DNA of 64,000 bases. Origin: Frigidibacter sp. SD6-1. GTDB lineage: Bacteria; Pseudomonadota; Alphaproteobacteria; Rhodobacterales; Rhodobacteraceae. Within the stretch, counting starts at the first letter, position 1. Each line of letters opens with the position of its first letter. Positions 51,568 to 61,748 of this stretch are shown here, piece by piece. The stretch is taken from assembly GCF_030143255.1 (NCBI RefSeq), contig NZ_JARJNR010000001.1, positions 558,001-622,000 on the forward strand, read 5' to 3'. The position numbers were made by a program, and so were the translations under genes. The notes under the pieces are model-generated. The model was not told where the DNA came from, ran no database searches, and was given only the letters and a program-made list of their open reading frames with translations.

Positions 51568-52824
51568 GTGACGCGCGCTTTCGTGCTGCATCCCGACATG
51601 AAATCCGACCGCCGCCGGGCGCCCGAATTGGCGCTGGCCGAGGCTGTGTCGCTCGCGGCGGCGCTGCCAGACCTTGAGGTGGCGGGCGCCGAGGTCGTGC
51701 GCCTGCCGAAGGCACAGGCGGGCAAGCTCTTCGGTTCGGGCAAGATCGCCGAACTGAAGGGGCGTTTCGCCGATCTGGATGTGGCGCTTGTGCTGGTCGA
51801 CGGGCAGGTCAGCCCGATCCAGCAGCGCAATCTGGAAAAGGAATGGGGGGTCAAGCTTCTCGACCGGACCGGGCTGATCCTTGAGATATTCGCCGACCGG
51901 GCCCGGACCCGCGAAGGCGTCCTGCAGGTCGAGCTTGCGGCACTGACCTACCAGCGCTCGCGCCTTGTCCGCGCCTGGACGCACCTTGAACGCCAGCGCG
52001 GCCGGTCGGGTTTCGGTTTCGTCGGCGGCCCGGGTGAGACGCAGATGGAGGCCGACCGCCGCGCCATCGACGACGAGGTGGTGAAGATTCGCCGCCAGTT
52101 GGAGAAGGTGGTGAAGACCCGCGAACTGCACCGCGCCGCACGCCGCAAGGTGCCGTTTCCGATCGTGGCGCTGGTGGGCTATACGAACGCCGGGAAGTCG
52201 ACGCTGTTCAACCGCATGACCGGCGCCGATGTGTTGGCCAAGGACATGCTGTTCGCCACGCTCGACCCCACGATGCGCGGCGTCACCCTGCCCACCGGGC
52301 GCAAGGTGATCCTGTCCGATACCGTGGGTTTCATCTCAGACCTGCCGACGCAGCTTGTCGCGGCCTTCCGCGCGACGCTGGAAGAGGTGCTGGAGGCGGA
52401 CCTCATCCTCCATGTCCGCGACATCGCCCATCCCGAGACCGAGGAACAGGCGGCCGACGTGGCCGACATCCTCGCCAGCCTCGGGGTCGATGAGGGCGTG
52501 CCGATGATCGAGGTCTGGAACAAGATCGACCTGCTTTCGGTGGAAACCCGCGCGGCGCTGACGGTTCAGGACGCCCGTACGCCGGGCATCCAGGCCGTCA
52601 GCGCGCTGACAGGCGAGGGCCTCACGGGCCTTTTCGCCGCGATCACCGAGGCGCTCGACGAGGAACGGGTCGAGGAGGCGCTGACGCTTGCCTTCACCGA
52701 AGGGCGCGCGCGGGCCTGGCTGCATGATCAGGGGATCGTTCTGGCCGAAACGGACAGCGATGCAGGCCACCTGATCCGCGTCCGCTGGACCCGCCGCCAG
52801 AAAGAGGCCTTCCGGCGGCTGTAG
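51568..52824 (+). CDS. hflX: GTPase HflX
   Basis: The 418-aa ribosome-associated GTPase splits stalled 70S ribosomes. It has an N-terminal domain with DLDVALVLVDGQVSPIQQRN, the linker GGPGETQMEADRRAID (153-168) and a GTPase domain: G1 GYTNAGKST (204-212), G3 DTVGFI, G4 NKID, G5 SALTGEG. The start is uncertain. GTG 51568 is the first conventional codon; the frame is open back to 51520, so a CTG at 51523, next to the hfq stop, could extend it. Confidence 0.92.
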   Translation: MTRAFVLHPDMKSDRRRAPELALAEAVSLAAALPDLEVAGAEVVRLPKAQAGKLFGSGKIAELKGRFADLDVALVLVDGQVSPIQQRNLEKEWGVKLLDRTGLILEIFADRARTREGVLQVELAALTYQRSRLVRAWTHLERQRGRSGFGFVGGPGETQMEADRRAIDDEVVKIRRQLEKVVKTRELHRAARRKVPFPIVALVGYTNAGKSTLFNRMTGADVLAKDMLFATLDPTMRGVTLPTGRKVILSDTVGFISDLPTQLVAAFRATLEEVLEADLILHVRDIAHPETEEQAADVADILASLGVDEGVPMIEVWNKIDLLSVETRAALTVQDARTPGIQAVSALTGEGLTGLFAAITEALDEERVEEALTLAFTEGRARAWLHDQGIVLAETDSDAGHLIRVRWTRRQKEAFRRL

Positions 52825-52827
52825 GAG

Positions 52828-52849
52828 GCCCCGGCACCATGGCCGGGGC
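52828..52849. terminator. GC hairpin between convergent hflX and ridA
   Basis: Arms GCCCCGGC (52828-52835) and GCCGGGGC (52842-52849) form 8 bp with a 6-nt loop. It starts 3 nt after the hflX stop and ends 8 nt before the ridA stop, so it is probably bidirectional. Confidence 0.6.
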
Positions 52850-52857
52850 AGGGTCTA

Positions 52858-53208
52858 TCACTTCTGCACGGCCGTGATGATGATCTCGACCAGATAGTCA
52901 GGCGTCGCCAGTTTCGCCTCGCCGGTGGCGCGGGCGGGCGCATTTCCCGGTGCCACCCAGGCATCCCACGCCGCGTTCATCTCGGCAAAGCCGGCCATGT
53001 CGGCCAGCCAGATCTGGGCGCGCAGGATGCGGGTCTTGTCGGACCCGGCCAGCGCCAGAAGCCGGTCGATCTCGGTCAGGACCTCGGTCGTCTGGCTGGT
53101 CACGCTGCCGCCCGGCTCACCGACGACGCCCGCCAGATAGACGATGCCATTGTGGATGACGGCCTGCGACATGCGCGGGCCTGTTTCAAGACGGGTGATC
53201 TCGCCCAT
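52858..53208 (-). CDS. RidA/YjgF-family enamine/imine deaminase
   Basis: The 116-aa protein of the Rid superfamily hydrolyses reactive 2-aminoacrylate-type imines. It shows AVIHNGIVYLAGVVGEPGGS, TEVLTEIDRLLALAGSDKTR, ILRAQIWLADMAGFAEMNAA and WDAWV. The RidA-critical Arg is seen in the position of KTRILRAQ, but the C-terminal PPART motif is replaced by APARATGEAKLA, so it is a Rid subfamily member and not canonical RidA. AAGGAG precedes the ATG by 8 nt. Confidence 0.87.
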   Translation of the reverse strand: MGEITRLETGPRMSQAVIHNGIVYLAGVVGEPGGSVTSQTTEVLTEIDRLLALAGSDKTRILRAQIWLADMAGFAEMNAAWDAWVAPGNAPARATGEAKLATPDYLVEIIITAVQK

Positions 53209-53281
53209 TCTCAGTCTCCTTGCTGGTTCGGATACCCGAATAGCGGTCTGGCGCGGCGGGGACCAGAGCGAAGAGATGGGA

Positions 53282-53355
53282 TGGAGCGGGTGAAGGGAAT
53301 CGAACCCTCGTATTCAGCTTGGGAAGCTGCTGCTCTACCATTGAGCTACACCCGC
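53282..53355 (-). tRNA. tRNA-Gly, anticodon CCC, CCA encoded
   Basis: On the minus strand the acceptor arms are GCGGGTG (53355-53349) and CACCCGC (53292-53286), followed by T and an encoded CCA (53285-53282). The D arm reads GTAGCTCAATGGTAGAGC, the anticodon loop TTCCCAA gives CCC, and the T arm has GGGTTCGATTCCC. The 73 nt to the ridA gene and the 121 nt upstream hold nothing else that I recognise. Confidence 0.96.
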
Positions 53356-53476
53356 ATGCGGGCAGAGAGGTATGCCAGTCCGCGACCGACGTCAAGGCGC
53401 TGGCCTCGCGTCGTTTCCGTATGTGCGGCGCGCTCACGGGCCGCTAGGGTCATGATGATCGCAAAGGGAGGACCGG

Positions 53477-54583
53477 ATGCACCGGATTGTCAGGCTGGAA
53501 ACATTTGCCGATGAATTCGTCTGTTTCGTGAAGGTTACGGCCGAGGACGGCGCGGTGGGCTGGGGGCAGACCTCGACCTACAATGCCGACATCACCCAGC
53601 AGGTCTTTCATCGTCAGGTGGCCCCCCATGCGCTCGGCGCTGGCTGCGACGATATCCTTGGTCTCGTGCAGCGGATCGAGGAGAAGGAGCATAAATATCC
53701 CGGCTCCTACCGCTGCCGGGCGCTCGCCGGGCTCGATACCGCGCTCTGGGACATGCGCGGGCGGCGCGAGGGCAGGCCCGTGGTGGAACTCCTCGGCGGT
53801 GCGGCCCGTCCGATCCGCGCCTATGCCTCCTCGATGAAACGCGACATCACACCCGAGGACGAGGCCGCGCGCCTTGTCCGCTTGCGCGACGAACAGGGAT
53901 TCGACGCCTTCAAATGGCGGGTGGCGGCGGAATGCGGCCGCGACGTGGACGAATGGCCGGGCCGGACCGAGGCGGTCATTCCCACGGTCGCGACGGCGCT
54001 TGGCGATGGAATAGCCAAGCTCGTCGACGCCAATTCCGGCTTCTCGGTGCCCCGCGCAATCGCGGTGGGGCTCAGGCTGGAGGACAATGGCATCGGCCAT
54101 TTCGAGGAACCGGTGCCCTATTGGGACCTCGAAGCGACGAAGGCGGTCACCGACGCGCTCTCGCTTGATGTGACCGGGGGCGAGCAGGACTGGGATCTCG
54201 CCACCTGGGAACGGATGATGCAGACGGGCGCGGTGAACGTCGTCCAGCCCGATGTGATGTATATGGGCGGCCTGTCGCGCACGCTTCTCGTCTGCGAGAT
54301 GGCGGCCCGCCACGGCCTGCCGGTCACGCCGCATTCGGCCAACCTCTCGCTGGTCACGATCTGCACGATGCACCTTTTGGGGGCGATTCCGAATGCCGGG
54401 AAATATCTCGAATTCTCGATCGAGGGGCCGGACTATTACCCCTGGCAGCAGGAGCTGTTCCTCGGCACGCCCTATGCGGTCGACGGCGGACGGCTCCGCA
54501 TCCCCGACGGCCCTGGCTGGGGGGTGGAAATCAACCCCGACTGGCTGGCGCGGGTGCAGTACCGCGAGAGCCGGATCGGCTAG
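53477..54583 (+). CDS. Enolase-superfamily enzyme (mandelate racemase/muconate lactonizing type)
   Basis: The 368-aa protein has the MR/MLE capping domain (1-120) and a TIM barrel. The candidate base is Lys146 (FKWR), metal ligands are Asp184 (VDANSG), Glu210 (HFEEPVP) and Glu236 (GGEQD), and His286 (VTPHSAN) is the second acid/base, so it resembles mandelate-racemase-like sugar acid dehydratases. Its substrate is unknown. It stands alone upstream of zwf with GGGAGG before the ATG. A sugar-acid dehydratase feeding central metabolism would fit the neighbourhood, but this is inference. Confidence 0.87.
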   Translation: MHRIVRLETFADEFVCFVKVTAEDGAVGWGQTSTYNADITQQVFHRQVAPHALGAGCDDILGLVQRIEEKEHKYPGSYRCRALAGLDTALWDMRGRREGRPVVELLGGAARPIRAYASSMKRDITPEDEAARLVRLRDEQGFDAFKWRVAAECGRDVDEWPGRTEAVIPTVATALGDGIAKLVDANSGFSVPRAIAVGLRLEDNGIGHFEEPVPYWDLEATKAVTDALSLDVTGGEQDWDLATWERMMQTGAVNVVQPDVMYMGGLSRTLLVCEMAARHGLPVTPHSANLSLVTICTMHLLGAIPNAGKYLEFSIEGPDYYPWQQELFLGTPYAVDGGRLRIPDGPGWGVEINPDWLARVQYRESRIG

Positions 54584-54634
54584 ACCCGACCGAGTGGCCC
54601 GCGCATCGCGCGGGGCGCACGAGAGGAAAGGCGC

Positions 54635-54655
54635 GCCGCGCCGTTTCGGCGCGGC
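54635..54655 (+). terminator. Hairpin after the enolase-superfamily gene
   Basis: Perfect 9-bp arms GCCGCGCCG (54635-54643) and CGGCGCGGC (54647-54655) enclose TTT. A second small hairpin GGCGGC/GCCGCC follows at 54679-54695. Both lie in the 231-nt gap before zwf. Confidence 0.55.
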
Positions 54656-54772
54656 TCCGCCGGATCACTCCCGTTCGGGGCGGCGATAGGCCGCCCTTCA
54701 GGGCGCGCCGCAGTTGGAAGCGCCCTCAACCGATGCTAGACTTGGCGGGAGGAAGGCGCTAAAGAGCCTGCC

Positions 54773-54784
54773 GTTAGCGCTAAC
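54773..54784. promoter_or_regulatory. CceR/PckR-like LacI-family operator upstream of zwf
   Basis: GTTAGCGCTAAC is a perfect 12-bp palindrome, 30 nt upstream of the zwf ATG. It is identical to the core of the edd operator (32955-32966). The close distance to the start fits repression. Confidence 0.8.
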
Positions 54785-54814
54785 AGCGCACGGAAACCGG
54801 AGCCCGGAGGGAAC

Positions 54815-56269
54815 ATGGTCTCGCGCGTCATTCCAGTGGAATCCTTCGACCTCGTGATTTTCGGCGGCACGGGCGATCTGGCCAGGCGCAAGATCATCCC
54901 CGGCCTCTTCCGCCGCTATGTCGCGGGCCAGATCCCCGAGGAGGCGCGGATCGTCGGCGCCGCCCGTGCCGAACTGGACGATCAGGGCTTTCGCGCCCTC
55001 GCGGCCGAGGCGATCGGCGAATTCGTGGGTCCGGCGAAGCGCGAGGGTGATGCGGTCGAGCGCTTCCTCGCGCATCTGTCCTATGTCGCGGTCGATGCGA
55101 AGGGTGAAGCGGGCTGGTCCGCGCTGAAGGCCAAGATGCGTCCGGGCGTGACGCAGGCCTTCTATTTCTCGGTGGCGCCTGCGCTCTTCGGCGATCTGGC
55201 GGAGCGGCTGCACCTTCATGGCATCGCCACGCCCGAGGCGCGCATCGTCGTGGAAAAGCCTTTCGGGCGTGACCTTGCCTCGGCCAGGGCGCTGAACGCC
55301 ACGCTCGCCGCCCATTTCACCGAGCATCAGATTTACCGGATCGATCATTATCTGGGCAAGGAAACCGTCCAGAACCTGATGGCGGTCCGCTTCGCCAACA
55401 TCCTGTTCGAACCGCTCTGGAACGCCCGCCATGTCGACCATGTCCAGATCACGGTGGCCGAGACCGTGGGGGTGGGCGGCAGGGGCGCCTATTACGACAA
55501 GTCGGGCGCGATGCGGGACATGGTGCAGAACCACATGATGCAGCTCCTCTGCCTCATCGCGATGGAGGCGCCCTACCGGTTCGATCCCGACGCGGTCAGG
55601 GACGAGAAGCTGAAGGTCATCCATGCGCTGGAGCCGGTGCGGCCCGAGGATATCGTGCGCGGCCAGTATCGCGGTACGAAGGACGCGCCGTCCTATGTTC
55701 AGGATGCCGAAAACCAGTCATCGACTACCGAAAGCTATGTGGCGCTGAAGGTCAATGTCGCGAACTGGCGCTGGAAGGGCACGCCCTTCTATCTGCGCAC
55801 CGGCAAGAAGCTGCGCGCCCGCGCTTCGGAAATCGCGGTCGTCTTCAAGGAGGTGCCGCATTCGATCTTCGGAGAGGAGGAGGGCTGGCGCGAGAATGTG
55901 CTCTCGATCCGGCTGCAGCCGAACGAGGGGATGACGCTTTCCGTGATGATCAAGGAACCGGGGCCGGGCGGCATGCGCCTGACCGAGGTGCCGCTCGACA
56001 TGTCCTTCGCCGAGGCGCTCGGCGCCGATGGCGCCGACATTCCCGATGCCTATGAGCGGCTGATCATGGATGTGATCCGCGGCAACCAGACGCTCTTCAT
56101 GCGGGGCGACGAGGTCGAGGCGGCCTGGGCCTGGACCGATCCGATCATCGCCGGATGGGAAGGCCGGGGCGACAGGCCGAAGCCCTATGATGCCGGATCG
56201 TCGGGGCCAGAGGATGCGCTGATGCTTCTGCATCGCGATGGCCGCCGCTGGCGGGAGATCCGCGAATGA
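54815..56269 (+). CDS. zwf: Glucose-6-phosphate 1-dehydrogenase
   Basis: The 484-aa NAD(P)-dependent enzyme starts the Entner-Doudoroff and oxidative pentose phosphate routes. The nucleotide site is IFGGTGDLARRKIIPGLF (about 11-28), the substrate-binding active site is RIDHYLGKE (about 175-183) with the catalytic His, and VEKPFGRDLASARALN and FYLRTGKKL are also present. It overlaps pgl by 4 nt, giving zwf-pgl-pgi under the shared palindrome. Confidence 0.96.
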   Translation: MVSRVIPVESFDLVIFGGTGDLARRKIIPGLFRRYVAGQIPEEARIVGAARAELDDQGFRALAAEAIGEFVGPAKREGDAVERFLAHLSYVAVDAKGEAGWSALKAKMRPGVTQAFYFSVAPALFGDLAERLHLHGIATPEARIVVEKPFGRDLASARALNATLAAHFTEHQIYRIDHYLGKETVQNLMAVRFANILFEPLWNARHVDHVQITVAETVGVGGRGAYYDKSGAMRDMVQNHMMQLLCLIAMEAPYRFDPDAVRDEKLKVIHALEPVRPEDIVRGQYRGTKDAPSYVQDAENQSSTTESYVALKVNVANWRWKGTPFYLRTGKKLRARASEIAVVFKEVPHSIFGEEEGWRENVLSIRLQPNEGMTLSVMIKEPGPGGMRLTEVPLDMSFAEALGADGADIPDAYERLIMDVIRGNQTLFMRGDEVEAAWAWTDPIIAGWEGRGDRPKPYDAGSSGPEDALMLLHRDGRRWREIRE

Positions 56270-56937
56270 GGTTCGTCGCCTATCCCGACCGCGACCTGAT
56301 GATGTTCTCGGTCGCCGATGCGGTGGCGAGCGACCTGCGCCAGGCGCTTGCGCGGAACGAGCGGGCAAGCCTGACCGTGCCGGGCGGCACAACGCCGGGT
56401 CCGGTCTTCGACCTTCTCGCCGGGCTCGACCTCGGCTGGGACCGGGTGACGGTCATCCCCAACGATGAACGCTGGGTGGATGAGAATCACGAACGATCGA
56501 ACGCGCGGCTGATCCGCAAGCGGCTGATCCGGGGACATGCGGCGCAGGCGCAGTTCGTCTCGCTTTGCGCCGATGCACCGGAACCCGAGCAGGCGATGGA
56601 GCGGGTGGCGGCGGCGGTGTCACCGCATCTGCCGCTGTCGGTGGCGCTTCTGGGCATGGGGGCGGATCTGCATACGGCCTCGCTCTTCCCCGGCGCTGAC
56701 CGGCTGGCCGAGGCGCTTGCCGCCGACGCGCCGGTGGCGCTGCCGATCAGGGCCGAGGCGGCGGGAGAGCCGCGTGTGACACTGACCGCGCGCGTCCTTG
56801 CTGATGCGATGGCGATCCATGTGCTGATCACCGGGGCGGACAAGCGCCGGGTGTTGGAGGAATCCGAAGGATTGCCCCCTGAACGCGCGCCCATTCGCGC
56901 CCTTCTGGCCAATGCGACGGTCCATTGGGCCGAATGA
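56266..56937 (+). CDS. pgl: 6-phosphogluconolactonase
   Basis: The 223-aa hydrolase opens 6-phosphogluconolactone. SolB/DevB family motifs are [20 protein letters not shown] (about 36-55), [40 protein letters not shown] and the C-terminal [13 protein letters not shown]. It is translationally coupled to zwf and ends 7 nt before pgi. Confidence 0.95.
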   Translation: MRFVAYPDRDLMMFSVADAVASDLRQALARNERASLTVPGGTTPGPVFDLLAGLDLGWDRVTVIPNDERWVDENHERSNARLIRKRLIRGHAAQAQFVSLCADAPEPEQAMERVAAAVSPHLPLSVALLGMGADLHTASLFPGADRLAEALAADAPVALPIRAEAAGEPRVTLTARVLADAMAIHVLITGADKRRVLEESEGLPPERAPIRALLANATVHWAE

Positions 56938-56944
56938 GGGTAAG

Positions 56945-58546
56945 ATGAGTCTCTGGGACGATCTGAGGAATTACGAGCGCGACCGGGGCGAGGTGACGAT
57001 CCTGTCGCTCTTCGACCGGCCGGGCCGGGCCGAGGCCTTTTCCGTGCGGGCCGACGGGATGCTCTTCGATTATTCGAAGACGACGATCGACGCCCATGCC
57101 CGCGACCTGCTGATCCGGCTGGCAGAAGCTTCGCATGTCGCCTCGAAGCGCGATGCGATGTTTCAGGGCGAGAAGATCAACGAAACCGAGGGCAGGGCGG
57201 TCCTGCACACCGCGCTTCGCAACCTCGACGGAGCCGTCACGGTCGACGGCAAGGATGTGATGCCAGAGGTCCGGCAGACCCATGCGCGAATGCGTGCCTT
57301 CGCGGGTGATGTGCGGGCGGGCCGGTTTGCGGGGCAGGGCGGACGGATCAAAGATGTTGTGAATATCGGCATCGGCGGATCCGACCTCGGGCCCGCCATG
57401 GCCTGCCTCGCGCTGTCGCCCTATGCCGACGGGCCGCGCGCGCATTTCGTCTCGAATGTCGACGGCGCGCATGTGCATGACGTTCTGAAGGGCCTCGATC
57501 CGGCGACGACGCTGGTCATCGTCGCCTCGAAAACCTTCACCACCATCGAGACGATGACCAACGCGCAGACCGCGCGCGCCTGGATGGCGGCGAAGGTCGC
57601 CGATCCCGGCGCGCAGTTCGTCGCCGTCTCGACCGCCGCCGACAGGACCGCCGCCTTCGGCATCGCGCCTGATCGCGTCTTCGGCTTCGAGGACTGGGTC
57701 GGCGGGCGCTATTCGATGTGGGGGCCGATCGGCCTCTCGCTGATGCTCGCCATCGGGCCCGACCGGTTCGACGACTTCCTGAAGGGCGGCGCGGCCATGG
57801 ACGCGCATTTCCGCGAAGCGCCGTTTGGGGAAAACCTGCCCGTCCTTCTGGCCCTTGTCGGCATCTGGCACAACCAGATCTGCAGTCATGCGACCCGCGC
57901 CGTCCTGCCCTACGACCAGCGCCTCGCGCGGCTGCCCGCCTATCTTCAGCAGCTGGAGATGGAGAGTAACGGCAAGCGCGTGGCGATGGACGGAACCGAT
58001 CTGCCGTTCCATTCCGGTCCCGTCGTCTGGGGCGAGCCGGGGACGAACGGCCAGCATGCCTTCTACCAGCTGATCCATCAGGGCACGCGGGTGGTTCCGT
58101 GCGAATTTCTACTGGCGAGGGAAGGGCACGAGCCCGATCTTGCCCACCAGCATCTCCTCCTGATGGCCAATTGCCTTGCGCAGTCCGAGGCGCTGATGAA
58201 GGGCCGCTCGCTCGACGAAGCGCGCGCGATCATGGCGAAGAAGGGCCTGACCGGCGCCGAACTGGAACGGCAGGCCCGCCACCGGGTCTTTCCGGGCAAC
58301 CGGCCCTCGACGACGTTGCTTTACCCCAAGCTCACGCCCTACCTTCTGGGCCAGACCATCGCGCTTTATGAACATCGCGTCTTCGTCGAGGGCGTGATCC
58401 TCGGGATCAATTCCTATGACCAGTGGGGGGTCGAACTGGGCAAGGAACTGGCGCTCGCGCTGCAGCCGGTGCTGGAGGGGCGCGTAGGCGACGCGGGCAA
58501 GGACGGCTCGACCCGTCAGCTCGTGCGCTATCTGCGGGGCGGCTGA
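56945..58546 (+). CDS. pgi: Glucose-6-phosphate isomerase
   Basis: The 533-aa isomerase has [80 protein letters not shown] and the C-terminal [15 protein letters not shown] signature. It interconverts glucose and fructose 6-phosphate. In an ED-using organism it also allows cycling of triose-derived fructose phosphate back to zwf. The ATG at 56945 has GAGGG just upstream; a longer frame overlaps pgl. Confidence 0.96.
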   Translation: MSLWDDLRNYERDRGEVTILSLFDRPGRAEAFSVRADGMLFDYSKTTIDAHARDLLIRLAEASHVASKRDAMFQGEKINETEGRAVLHTALRNLDGAVTVDGKDVMPEVRQTHARMRAFAGDVRAGRFAGQGGRIKDVVNIGIGGSDLGPAMACLALSPYADGPRAHFVSNVDGAHVHDVLKGLDPATTLVIVASKTFTTIETMTNAQTARAWMAAKVADPGAQFVAVSTAADRTAAFGIAPDRVFGFEDWVGGRYSMWGPIGLSLMLAIGPDRFDDFLKGGAAMDAHFREAPFGENLPVLLALVGIWHNQICSHATRAVLPYDQRLARLPAYLQQLEMESNGKRVAMDGTDLPFHSGPVVWGEPGTNGQHAFYQLIHQGTRVVPCEFLLAREGHEPDLAHQHLLLMANCLAQSEALMKGRSLDEARAIMAKKGLTGAELERQARHRVFPGNRPSTTLLYPKLTPYLLGQTIALYEHRVFVEGVILGINSYDQWGVELGKELALALQPVLEGRVGDAGKDGSTRQLVRYLRGG

Positions 58547-58556
58547 GGCGCCGCCC
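58537..58556 (+). terminator. Hairpin overlapping the pgi stop
   Basis: Arms GGGCGGC (58537-58543) and GCCGCCC (58550-58556) flank a loop holding the pgi stop codon. GTTCTTCCTTAATC follows. It is a possible terminator before the chemoreceptor gene. Confidence 0.45.
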
Positions 58557-58631
58557 GTTCTTCCTTAATCGAATCTTCAGCCCGCGCGCGGAAAGTCCCA
58601 GGCGGAACCCTGCCCTTGGGACGAGGCTTGA

Positions 58632-61600
58632 ATGCGCGCGCTCGACGATCTGAAGCTTGCGGTGAAGCTACCGCTGATCCTGGGGACGATGGTCGTGGTG
58701 GCGATGCTCGCCATCGGTTACACCGGATATCACGCCGCGCGCCAGGCGCTGATGGAGGCGGGCGTCGCGCGGATCAATACGGCGCTCGATTCCAAGCTTC
58801 TGGAGTTCGAAGCCTGGTTCGAGGGCGCCGGATCCGATCTCAAGGCGACGGCGGCAAGCCCGCTCACGCTCAGGGCGCTGCGGGATTTCACCTCGGCCTG
58901 GGAAAAACTCGGATCAGAGGCGAGGAGCTATGTCCACGACCAGTATATTGACGGCAATCCCAACGCCTTCGGCGAACGATACAAGCTCGACCGGGTCACC
59001 AACGTGTCAGACTATTCGGTCGCGCACGCGCGGTATCATCAAGGCTTCGTGTCGATCTTCAGCGAAAAGAACTATCACGATGTGATGCTGGTCGCCGTGG
59101 ATGGAACGATCCTCTATACCGTCGCGAAGGAAGAGGATATCGGCGAGAACCTCCTGACCGGCTCGCTGCGCACGACAAGTCTCGCGCGGACCGTGCGGCG
59201 GGTCCTGCAGGCGGCGGACACGCCGATCCTGTTTTCCGATTTCGCGCCTTATCCGGCATCGGACGGCAAGCCCGCAAGCTTTGCGGCGGCGCCGATCACC
59301 TCGGTCGACGGCCGTGTTCTCGGCGCACTGGTCTTTCAGATTTCGACCGACCAGATGAACGCGATCCTCGCGCGGCGGCATGGCGACGGCATCGCCCTGA
59401 CCTCCTATCTGCTCGGTACCGACCGGCGGTTGCGCTCCGATCTCGGCGCGGCGCCGGACGTGCAGGCCTATACGGGAAAACGAACGCCGGATGCGATGAA
59501 GACCGCATTCGATGTAGAGCATGTCGTTTCGCAGGAGCCGGGCATCGATGGTCGTCCCGCCCTTCTGATGACCGGCAGGATCGAACTGCCCGGGTTCAGG
59601 ATGGCGCTGGTGCTGGAACAGCCGGAGGAGGAGCTTGTAAGCCCCGTTCTGCGGATGGTGCGGTCCATGCTGTTCGGCGCTGCCGTCTCGACTCTTGCGA
59701 TGGGGTTGATCGTCTTCCTCGTCGCGCGCAGCCTGTCGCGGCCATTGGCGGGGGCGGCGGAAGCGATGGAACGGATCGCTTCGGGCACCTACGACTGTCC
59801 GGTCAACGGTACGGCGCGCGGCGACGAGATCGGTGCGATCGCCCGAACGCTGGAGACCTTCCGCAATGCCCTGAGCCTCGCCGCCGTTACTGCGCGCGAG
59901 AATGCGGTGAACAGCGCGGCCCTCGCGGGGTCATCCGCCGCCCTGATGGTTCTCGACGAACGGGGGCGCATAACCCATGCCAACAGCGCCTTGACGGCCC
60001 TGTTCCGCACGCATGCGGCAGAGATCGGCCAGCGTCTTGCGGACTTTGACGCCGACGGCCTTGTCGGCAGGGGCGTCGGTTCTCTTCTGGAGGGCGAAGG
60101 CGGTTTTGCGACCCTCTTTCAGGCTGCAGACCTCTGGCCTGTTGTCGCCGAGTTGCGCTTCGGGCAGGCGCGATTCCGCCTGGAGGCGAACGAAGTGCTG
60201 GCCGAAACGGGCGAGCGCATCGGCTTTGTCGCGGAATGGCGCGAGGTCACCGAGGAAAGGATGAACCGCGCGCTGCTCGGCGCCATCGACCGCGATCTCG
60301 TGACGCTGGAATGCGGGGGGGACGGATCGGTTCTTGCCCTGAACAGCCAATTTTCCGCGATGGCGGGGCGTGCCGCGGCGGACTGTGTTGGCCAGCCTCT
60401 GGGCGCGGTTCTTTCCGATGATACGGGCGTGCCTCTGAACTTCGGGCGGATGGCCGAACAGCTGTCCCGCGGGCAGGCGGTCTATGGCCGGTTCTTCGCG
60501 CGATATGGCGAGGGCAGTGGCAGGGTGGTCGAAGGCGGCTTCGCACCGGTCAGCGATAGCGCCGGGGCGCTTCTCAAGGTGGTTTTCATCGGCTCGGACG
60601 TAAGCGAGGCCGAGGCCGCGCGCCGCGCCGCCGAGGCGCAGCGCCAGGCCCTGCAGGAGGCGCAGGCTGCGGTGGTGGAGGCCCTGCGCGTCGGCCTCCG
60701 ACGCCTGTCCGAGGGCGATCTGACCACCCGCTTGACCGACGCATTCGCCGAGGATTACCGGACCTTGCGAGAGGATTTCAACAGGACGCTCGACCGGCTT
60801 GAGGATCTGGTGCGGACCGTCGTTTCGAATGCCTCGGCCATCGAGGCAGAGGTCCATGAGATTGCCGCCGCCGCCGACGATCTGTCGGGGCGGACCGAGC
60901 GGCAGGCCGCGACGCTCGAACAGACGGCGGTGGCGCTGGACGAGCTGACCGTTTCGGTCCAGTCCGCCGCCGAGGGCGCGGGCGAGGCCAACGCCGTCGT
61001 GACGGCGGCCCGCGCCTCGGCAGCTGCCTCGGCACCGGTTGTGCAGCAGGCGGTCGAGGCGATGGGCGCGATTGAGCGTTCGTCGGAGAAGATCGCCAAG
61101 ATTGCTTCGGTCATCGACGATATCGCCTTCCAGACCAACCTTCTGGCGTTGAACGCGGGCGTCGAGGCCGCGCGCGCGGGCGAGGCGGGGCGCGGCTTTG
61201 CGGTGGTGGCGAACGAGGTGCGCGCGCTCGCGCAGCGTTCCTCGGAAGCCGCGCGTGAGATCGACGTGCTCCTGAGCGAGGCGGCGCAGGAGGTCAAGCG
61301 CGGGGTGGGCCATGTCAACCAGACCGGCGTCGCCATCGAGGCGATCGTCGGATCGGTCGGCCAGATCTCGCAGCGCATGGCCGATATTGCCGCATCGGCA
61401 CGCGAACAATCGACGGGCCTTGCCGAGATCAACCAGGCGGTGAATCAGATCGACCATGCGACACAGGAAAACACCGCGCTCTTTGCCGATACGGCCCTTG
61501 CAAGCCAGCGCCTGACCGAAAGCGCCAGGGCGCTCAGCGCCACGGTCGAACGGTTCAGCGTGCGCAGCCGTCCGACCGGAGGAGAGGCAGTCGCGCAGGA

Positions 61601-61748
61601 CGGCTGGTCGGTGGCACGTCAACCGCCGCCGCCGCCGGGTCCGGCCAGGCCGCGCAATCCGGTTGCGGGCCGCGCGGCCGGCACCGTCGCCCTGGCAGCG
61701 CCCGATACCGCAGCCGAGGGGCAGGCCGATGGCTGGGAGGAATTCTGA
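58632..61748 (+). CDS. Large chemoreceptor (MCP) with two PAS domains and a GWEEF tether
   Basis: The 1038-aa receptor has TM1 (about 12-33), a large periplasmic sensor (34-343) of likely Cache type, TM2 (about 346-366) and HAMP (367-420). Two PAS-like domains follow (about 430-540 and 550-655), then a second HAMP-like segment (about 682-730). The MA signalling domain (735-975) has the hairpin tip [20 protein letters not shown]. The C-terminus is GWEEF (1034-1038) after a Pro/Ala-rich linker, a CheR/CheB-binding pentapeptide of the xWxxF class. PAS domains between HAMPs suggest extra cytoplasmic sensing, perhaps redox, though no cofactor residue is certain. cheB overlaps its 3' end. Confidence 0.93.
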   Translation: MRALDDLKLAVKLPLILGTMVVVAMLAIGYTGYHAARQALMEAGVARINTALDSKLLEFEAWFEGAGSDLKATAASPLTLRALRDFTSAWEKLGSEARSYVHDQYIDGNPNAFGERYKLDRVTNVSDYSVAHARYHQGFVSIFSEKNYHDVMLVAVDGTILYTVAKEEDIGENLLTGSLRTTSLARTVRRVLQAADTPILFSDFAPYPASDGKPASFAAAPITSVDGRVLGALVFQISTDQMNAILARRHGDGIALTSYLLGTDRRLRSDLGAAPDVQAYTGKRTPDAMKTAFDVEHVVSQEPGIDGRPALLMTGRIELPGFRMALVLEQPEEELVSPVLRMVRSMLFGAAVSTLAMGLIVFLVARSLSRPLAGAAEAMERIASGTYDCPVNGTARGDEIGAIARTLETFRNALSLAAVTARENAVNSAALAGSSAALMVLDERGRITHANSALTALFRTHAAEIGQRLADFDADGLVGRGVGSLLEGEGGFATLFQAADLWPVVAELRFGQARFRLEANEVLAETGERIGFVAEWREVTEERMNRALLGAIDRDLVTLECGGDGSVLALNSQFSAMAGRAAADCVGQPLGAVLSDDTGVPLNFGRMAEQLSRGQAVYGRFFARYGEGSGRVVEGGFAPVSDSAGALLKVVFIGSDVSEAEAARRAAEAQRQALQEAQAAVVEALRVGLRRLSEGDLTTRLTDAFAEDYRTLREDFNRTLDRLEDLVRTVVSNASAIEAEVHEIAAAADDLSGRTERQAATLEQTAVALDELTVSVQSAAEGAGEANAVVTAARASAAASAPVVQQAVEAMGAIERSSEKIAKIASVIDDIAFQTNLLALNAGVEAARAGEAGRGFAVVANEVRALAQRSSEAAREIDVLLSEAAQEVKRGVGHVNQTGVAIEAIVGSVGQISQRMADIAASAREQSTGLAEINQAVNQIDHATQENTALFADTALASQRLTESARALSATVERFSVRSRPTGGEAVAQDGWSVARQPPPPPGPARPRNPVAGRAAGTVALAAPDTAAEGQADGWEEF

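Noticed and set aside
53282-53355. tRNA-Gly as an integration site for an island
   Set aside because: The flanks have normal composition and housekeeping genes, and I found no repeated tRNA 3' end.
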